Of a stretch of DNA of 64,000 nucleotides, positions 58,475-64,000 are shown in pieces (position 1 is the first letter of the stretch; each line of letters opens with the position of its first letter). This stretch comes from an archaeon (lineage in GTDB: Archaea > Asgardarchaeota > Thorarchaeia > Thorarchaeales > Thorarchaeaceae), in contig JAJRWI010000042.1 of the NCBI GenBank assembly GCA_024276825.1, positions 62,001 through 126,000 of the forward strand. The letters are read 5' to 3'. Below the pieces are notes generated by a model. That model was given only the letters and a program-made list of their open reading frames with translations, had not been told where the DNA came from and did no database searches. Made by a program: the position numbers and the translations under genes.

Positions 58475-58816
58475 TCATGATCCATGTTTTGGTGTTGTCA
58501 TCTCAATCATCTGAGCGAGGTTTGCCAGCATTGCAACCCTCTTGAGTGTGCTGAGATATATTGTTGATGCCGTACGAGAGTCAGCCTTTTCGATATTTGC
58601 AAGGGCCGAGTCAATAAGTTCCACAATGTCGCGAATACGTCTATAACCGTCATTTCGTCGGTAGCCAGAAAAGACGAGATAGTCGATGTCTTGTGTCCAT
58701 GCGTTGAGAAACATCTCCTGTTCCATTATAGCAGTAGATAGCTCGTACGAGCTTTGAATTGATTCTTTCATCGCGAGAAGCGAGTCTCTAATAGCTCGAG
58801 TACTTGCATCAGACAT
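58475..58816 (-). CDS. Helical protein of unknown function
   Basis: 113-aa ORF. Confidence 0.55.
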   Translation of the reverse strand: MSDASTRAIRDSLLAMKESIQSSYELSTAIMEQEMFLNAWTQDIDYLVFSGYRRNDGYRRIRDIVELIDSALANIEKADSRTASTIYLSTLKRVAMLANLAQMIEMTTPKHGS

Positions 58817-58951
58817 CAGACTGCCACCAGGTCCCCATGATTACATCATTTTTCGCAAAACATCTCTCTAATAAATCTTAAGGAAAACTTAGAAATGAAG
58901 CGCCTTTAGTTCCAAATGCTTTTTACTAGGTCATAATCAAGATTTTCACAG

Positions 58952-59743
58952 GTGCACAATATGTCAGAAGATGTACTTTATGAGATTGATGATGAAGTAG
59001 CGACAGTGACTATCAATCGTCCTGACAAATATAATGCCCTCAATGTGGCTGTGATCAAACGATTGAGAGAATTGTTCAAACAGGCGGAGGAAGATCCTTC
59101 CGTTCGCGTAGTGGTTCTTACGGGAGCGGGAGAAAAAGCATTTGCTGCGGGGGCGGACATAACGGAGTTCAAAAACAAAAACTCTGAAACAGTAAGACCT
59201 CTGGCAGAAAATGGGCAAGAATTATGCAAGTACATTGAGGAGATGTCGAAGCCAGTGATAGCAGCAGTCAATGGCTTTGCTCTGGGGGGTGGTTGTGAGA
59301 TTGCAATGGCTTGCGATATTCGATATGCATCAGCAAATGCCAGATTCGGACAACCAGAGATCAACTTGGGAATAATCCCCGGCTTTGGGGGCACAGTGAG
59401 ACTGCCACGGCTTGTTGGATTGGGCATTGCAAAGGAGCTCTGTTTCACGGGTGACCAGATAAAGGCAGAGGAGGCATTTAGAATAGGTCTTGTTAACAGA
59501 GTGTTCGAGTCAGTGGAGGAACTCAGGCAGGGTGTAAAGGATCTGGCAAAGAAACTCTCAAAGAAGCCAGGAGTCGCAATCAAGCTTGCCAAAAAGTCCC
59601 TCAATAATGCATGGAGTTTGCCACTTGTAGACAATCTTGATTTTGAGGTGGATGTATTCTGCCTGACCTTTGACACAGAAGACAAGGAGATTGGTGTAGA
59701 AGCATTTCTAAGCAAGTCAAAGCCAGAATTCAAGCACAAGTAG
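58952..59743 (+). CDS. Enoyl-CoA hydratase/isomerase family
   Basis: TINRPDKYNALN, GAGEKAFAAGADITEF, NGFALGGGCEIAMACDIRYASANARFGQPEINLGIIPGFGGTVRLPRLVG. Confidence 0.93.
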   Translation: MHNMSEDVLYEIDDEVATVTINRPDKYNALNVAVIKRLRELFKQAEEDPSVRVVVLTGAGEKAFAAGADITEFKNKNSETVRPLAENGQELCKYIEEMSKPVIAAVNGFALGGGCEIAMACDIRYASANARFGQPEINLGIIPGFGGTVRLPRLVGLGIAKELCFTGDQIKAEEAFRIGLVNRVFESVEELRQGVKDLAKKLSKKPGVAIKLAKKSLNNAWSLPLVDNLDFEVDVFCLTFDTEDKEIGVEAFLSKSKPEFKHK

Positions 59744-59763
59744 GGCTAGTGGGGCGCGGCCCC

Positions 59764-60699
59764 CTATCTTCTTTCTATGACCAATCGTTCACCATCTCTA
59801 CGCAATATTCCATTTTTCTCCAAGAGATCAATATGCTTGTTGACCATTATCTCTTCAAATATCAGGTAGGCATTGAATGGAATACGTGGATATATTGTTG
59901 GCAGGTTCGTCAGCTTTTCAACTGTGTCATTTCCTTTTCGAATATTGTCAAGTATTCGCTGCTCGCGCTCATTAATGATTGACTTGTAGTGCTCCAAGCG
60001 CTTAATCAGGCCATCACTGATTGGGTTCAATAGATGACTGCTAATTCCAGTCTTCGGGCCCATTTGGATTATTCTATCGATAGAGTTTCTGAAATCTTGA
60101 ATGTCACTCACATAATTCCCATACCAGGGGCCAAAACGCGTGAGATCAATATCAACAAGAAAGACTGTAGAGAGATCATTGATTGCAAAACAGGTGTGAT
60201 CATGTGTATGACCTGGTGTGTGAATTGGAATGAGGGAAACATTTCCACAGTCAATAGGCTTCATGTCCTCATAGTGCCCTGTGACAACATAATCTGAGAG
60301 TACAAAGGGAAGTCTCTTGTGAATCAAACGCATCCAGTCTTCATAGTTCTTATGTCCCTTAATGCCATAGAACTCAAGAAACCCCTCAAAGGTCATGACT
60401 CCCCTGTCAGCCAGTGGATGACATATCATCTCACAGTTTGAGAGTTTATGAAAATACATTGCATGGCCCTTATGATCCACGTGAAAATGCGTGAGAATTA
60501 TACGATTGATGGCCTCAGGTCTATGATCCAGTTCCTTGAGGGCGGCTATGATGTGTTCGGTATTTGCACCAGCATCGACCAGAGTGAGAATATCGTCATC
60601 TATGAGCAGGCAGTTGCCCTCAGGAAACCTGGCCCTATTGCCACCTCTGACTAAATGCACTCTGTCCTGAATCTTGATGCGTATCGGATAGTCGACCAT
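59764..60699 (-). CDS. MBL-fold metallohydrolase
   Basis: ILTHFHVDHKGHAMYF, IHTPGHTHDHTCF, VDIDLTRFGPWYG. Confidence 0.9.
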   Translation of the reverse strand: MVDYPIRIKIQDRVHLVRGGNRARFPEGNCLLIDDDILTLVDAGANTEHIIAALKELDHRPEAINRIILTHFHVDHKGHAMYFHKLSNCEMICHPLADRGVMTFEGFLEFYGIKGHKNYEDWMRLIHKRLPFVLSDYVVTGHYEDMKPIDCGNVSLIPIHTPGHTHDHTCFAINDLSTVFLVDIDLTRFGPWYGNYVSDIQDFRNSIDRIIQMGPKTGISSHLLNPISDGLIKRLEHYKSIINEREQRILDNIRKGNDTVEKLTNLPTIYPRIPFNAYLIFEEIMVNKHIDLLEKNGILRRDGERLVIERR

Positions 60700-60807
60700 T
60701 GCTACATTTTATTGTAGAAAACCATGTTCTAAATGTTAGGTTATGCCATATTGACAAGACTATGAATTTCAAATCTATCAATTGCAGATACTATGAAGAA
60801 CGTTTGT

Positions 60808-62184
60808 CTAATGCGTCCCTTTTCGCCTTCGCTTTTTCTGTCTTGCCCTCTCAATTCGTTTTACTCTATCTGCATAGCATGCAAGACCAATAGGCGATAG
60901 GAGCACTGCTGCTATTGTGAGTGGAATCGCGTTTTCAGTCAAAAATGCAATAATATTGATGTTGGGGTATATGGTCCACATTTGCCTGCTTGTTGTGGTG
61001 CCAGGAAAGTGCTCATCAATGAAATCATAGTAGGCCTGAGGAATAGTATGCTTGGGGCGCATAATCAGAGAAATCTCCTCATCAAGAACATCTAGACGTC
61101 CAAGTATTTGTAGAATATGCAGGGCCGCTCTTACAAACTCCAATCGCTCATCCAGTATTGGGTCCGAATCAGGACTCGCAATAAATGCGCCTTGCCATGT
61201 TGACTGACACCGAAGCACCCAATCTACAACAGCATCCTGATCAATGCGATCAAGCGCATCCAAAAGATCCAACGACCATATCAGGCGCTCAGTTTCAACA
61301 ATGGCCTCATATTTTGCATGCCCCCCTGCATTGTCGTAATTTGAAAGAACGAATGCTATGACCTCTTCACGATTAATGTTGTTAAGGCCCCCAAGATAAC
61401 TGAGAGAGAGCAGGCCGAGAGGAGTTGCACCTACATCAATCTCACTAATTGGAGTATAGCTGAACCCACCGCCCTTGTAGCAGGAGAGAATGAAATCAAG
61501 GGCAAGAACAGTGTCTATCTCGTTAATTCGATTCAACCAGTGAACTGTGAAGAGTGCGCTTTCTGCTACAATCAGATCCAAGTACTCTAGAGGGGGAGGT
61601 TCTTGACATGGATGATCAATAAATCCTCCATTAGACATTTGAGACTGCCAGATGAGTTCCACAATTGCATCCAGATCTAATTCATTGATAATGCCCAATT
61701 TCGAGAAGAGTTCAACTGCCCAAGAACAGACAGTAGCACCACCGGGTGATTCTTTCGAGTAATTCATGGGCCCAAATATATCATAGTTGGATTCATCATT
61801 AATCAAGCCAAGTAAAAAAGAGGTGGCAGTCCGTCAGTCAAACTCAGATGTATAGTTTAGGAATTCCAATACTTGGTAGGGGTAGTAAACATCAGAGATG
61901 GTCGGATATCTATGGATTCTTGGATCATTAGGCCATGCTCTTAAATATCCATAGAAGGTCCCCTCTTCAGGTTTATAAAGAGCCAAGACATAATCAATGA
62001 GTGCTTGGCGTCTGGTAGTTATTATCTGTCCATAATCATCTTGAGTAGTGGGGTAGATGTTTTTCTTGTTACTGCTCTTAGAAACACTTGAAATATTTAA
62101 TAAGCAGGTTGTCAACCATATAATGATGAGAACTGTCATCATTGATTTTTGAATCTTTGATTTCTTCCTCATTTTGTTCACCAA
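60808..62184 (-). pseudogene. Secreted/membrane alpha-alpha-toroid (prenyltransferase/squalene-cyclase repeat-like) protein, interrupted by one in-frame TGA
   Basis: ORFs 61834-62184 and 60808-61806 are in the same frame, separated by TGA at 61834-61836 with an open intervening stretch RTATSFLLGL; repeats like DAIVELIWQSQMSNGGF, ALDFILSCYKGGGFS, VIAFVLSNYDNAGGHA. Confidence 0.65.
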
Positions 62185-62211
62185 AGAACAGAGGGGAGGA
62201 ATAACCTCCCA

Positions 62212-63260
62212 TTATTCAGTGGTATCATAAAAGCCCTTACTTGCACCACCACCAACTATTGTCATACTTGGAACATATTCACCATTATCTATTATTACAA
62301 ATGCGCTCAGTGCATTTTCGCAGGCTTCCAACCAATAGCCAATAGTGGCTTGTGTGAAAGCGGCACCAAAGATTACTTCAAATAATTCACCAATAAGCTT
62401 TGTAATTGCCATTTCACCGCCAACTAGTGGAGGTGCTAACCATGCAGAGAGTATACCTACCAGAGCAATGAAAGAAGCAACTGCGGTATTTCTCACATCA
62501 TTGGCCAATTGCTGCAGATAGTATTTTGCTCTATGGAAGGATGAAACAGCGTTATAGCCACCATAACTTCCTGAGGAATAGAATGTTCCTGCTGAGTAAT
62601 AATATCTCAACCCAGCGATGTGTTCCCACCAAAAGTATATTGCAAGAAAGTGGCCCCTATAACGTCAACTTCTCCACTGTATCCGATGACTATTCGAACG
62701 TTTGATTTGTATTTGATTTTATCAACTAATGGATAATATATGTCCCCATCACCTTTGCCAAGTGAATGGCATACTGAAAAGAACACTAGTAAGCATTTGC
62801 CATCAATCTTATTCCATTTGTCGATTGCTTGCGTATTAAGAGGTCCATCATGTAAGGTGATCTGGGGACCACGAGTAGAATAGCGTCCATGAGCAGCAAT
62901 ATGTACTCTATCAGTATACTTGAGAAAATCTTTGAATATGCCTAATGTCGCAGCCCCGTCTGTTGCACAACTGATTCCAATTGGCCAATTATAAGATGGG
63001 CCATAATAATTCCCATAATATTCATTGTATTTTTCGAAGACTTCTTTGACTGCTTCGTGGACATAATGAGATTCAGATTTTGAGTCTGAACTCATTAGAC
63101 CAACCATAGCAGCATAGCCCAGTGTTGGAATTCTTCTAAGACTTTGTGTGTTATCATGATAGTAAGGATGTATTATTGTGGGTAACGCAGATGACACTAC
63201 CATTAGTGGCAAAATAACATAAACAACCATTAGTTTGCTTTTATATTCCCATAACAACAT
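62212..63260 (-). pseudogene. Secreted caspase/CHAT-fold-like protein split by an apparent 1-nt frameshift
   Basis: ORF 62607-63260 has VHIAAHGRYSTRG and KCLLVFFSVCHSLG (His/Cys dyad pattern); one extra T in the minus-strand TTTT at 62631-62634 would join it to 62212-62610 as ...QYTFWWEHIAGLRYYYSAGTFYSSG... Confidence 0.6.
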
Positions 63261-63647
63261 TGGTCCTCCTGACTACTGTCCCCATAGCAAATAGTAGTCA
63301 TTCAAATTATATGCAAAATCCAAAAAATAAAAACTTTCGATTTCATTTTGTTCATTCAATAGTTGCACGAGCGAGTTTTTAATTTTAAAAACATTAAGCC
63401 ATAATAATCGCCCAACTAAAGCAGTGAACTACATATTCTCATGCAATGATTCAGGAAAATCTCAAAAACAATGAGTGAAAAGTATTGGAGAAGTATCAAA
63501 TTCAACACTCTTAAGGAATTGGATGTCCTATTTGGAAAATGTATTTCTGCAGAGACAAAAAGCGGTTGTAGATTGCATTGCAAGAAATTCATTGTTCCGT
63601 AACTCATATCATTGAGTAAAGTAATAGATAGAATACTGGTGATTCAA

Positions 63648-64000
63648 GTGGGCAAGAGTGACAGAGTGTTTGCAGTCTTTGATATTGGAACGACTGGAAC
63701 AAGATCGGTGCTGGTTGATGAAGAGGGTCGCGAACTTAGCAAGACCTATGAGGAGTATCCACCTGTACCACATGATCTAAAGCCACACGAACAACTGACT
63801 GAAACTTTTTGGAGGACAGCATGCACAACAATGCAAAGGACCATCTCCAGTATAGAGGGAGCAGCAGAGGCCATTGTGGGAGTAATCGTTGCAACTACTC
63901 GAGACTGTGTGACACCAATAGACAGGGATTGTAAGCCACTAGCACCAACTGTGACATGGGTTGACAACAGATCGAGCGCGAAGAGCAAGGAATTGATGGA
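63648..64000 (+). CDS. FGGY-family carbohydrate kinase, N-terminal part (window edge)
   Basis: VGKSDRVFAVFDIGTTGTRSVLVDEEGRELSKTYEEYPPVPHDLKPHEQLTETFWRTACTTMQ...TRDCVTPIDRDCKPLAPTVTWVDNRS; GTG start 63648 or 63639. Confidence 0.88.
   Translation, partial: MGKSDRVFAVFDIGTTGTRSVLVDEEGRELSKTYEEYPPVPHDLKPHEQLTETFWRTACTTMQRTISSIEGAAEAIVGVIVATTRDCVTPIDRDCKPLAPTVTWVDNRSSAKSKELM

Noticed and set aside
58978-59739. 253-aa minus-strand ORF
   Set aside because: Antisense shadow of the clear enoyl-CoA hydratase gene 58952-59743.
63416-63607. Small minus-strand ORF of 63 aa
   Set aside because: No homologous features, AT-rich intergenic sequence, poor start context.
1-64000. tRNA, rRNA or CRISPR genes
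   Set aside because: No convincing T-arm/anticodon-arm combinations, rRNA stretches or regularly spaced repeats were found by eye; a tRNAscan-SE and CRISPR search would be needed to be sure.

Overview
The 64 kb window reads as archaeal chromosome, most likely from an Asgard archaeon (Thorarchaeota-like). That is inferred from several eukaryote-signature-like proteins, not from any rRNA or marker search. I support about 55 protein-coding genes, including two cut by the window edges that the ORF track omits: a Mg-chelatase-type AAA+ ATPase at 1-575 (-) and an FGGY kinase at about 63648-64000 (+). Ordinary content includes threonine synthase, HAD phosphatases, TlpA/CcdA, IMPase, Mrp/NBP35, PGI/PMI isomerase, a peptide ABC transporter with two DppC paralogues, stomatin/NfeD, a cyclic-2,3-DPG synthetase-like protein, PAC2, TatD, PDCD5, an RsmB-like methyltransferase, ALDH, radical SAM, thiolase/DUF35, enoyl-CoA hydratase and an MBL hydrolase. 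No tRNA, rRNA or CRISPR array was recognised. The most interesting observations are: (i) a dispersed ~185-bp non-coding repeat at four loci, including one copy nested inside another, one inside a decaying surface-protein gene, and one that supplies the stop codon of a radical SAM gene; (ii) a pair of purine-rich-loop hairpins at 15.13-15.40 kb that may be structured RNAs; (iii) ESCRT-III/Snf7-like, E2F/DP-like winged-helix, presenilin-like (GxGD + PAL) and longin-like proteins; (iv) an 862-aa protein whose N-terminus looks like an amidohydrolase that has lost its metal ligands; (v) a 1730-aa surface protein with 7+7 SBBP repeats and an out-of-frame A9 tract at its start; (vi) apparent nonsense or homopolymer frameshift lesions in secreted-protein genes. 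No single complete new system was proven.
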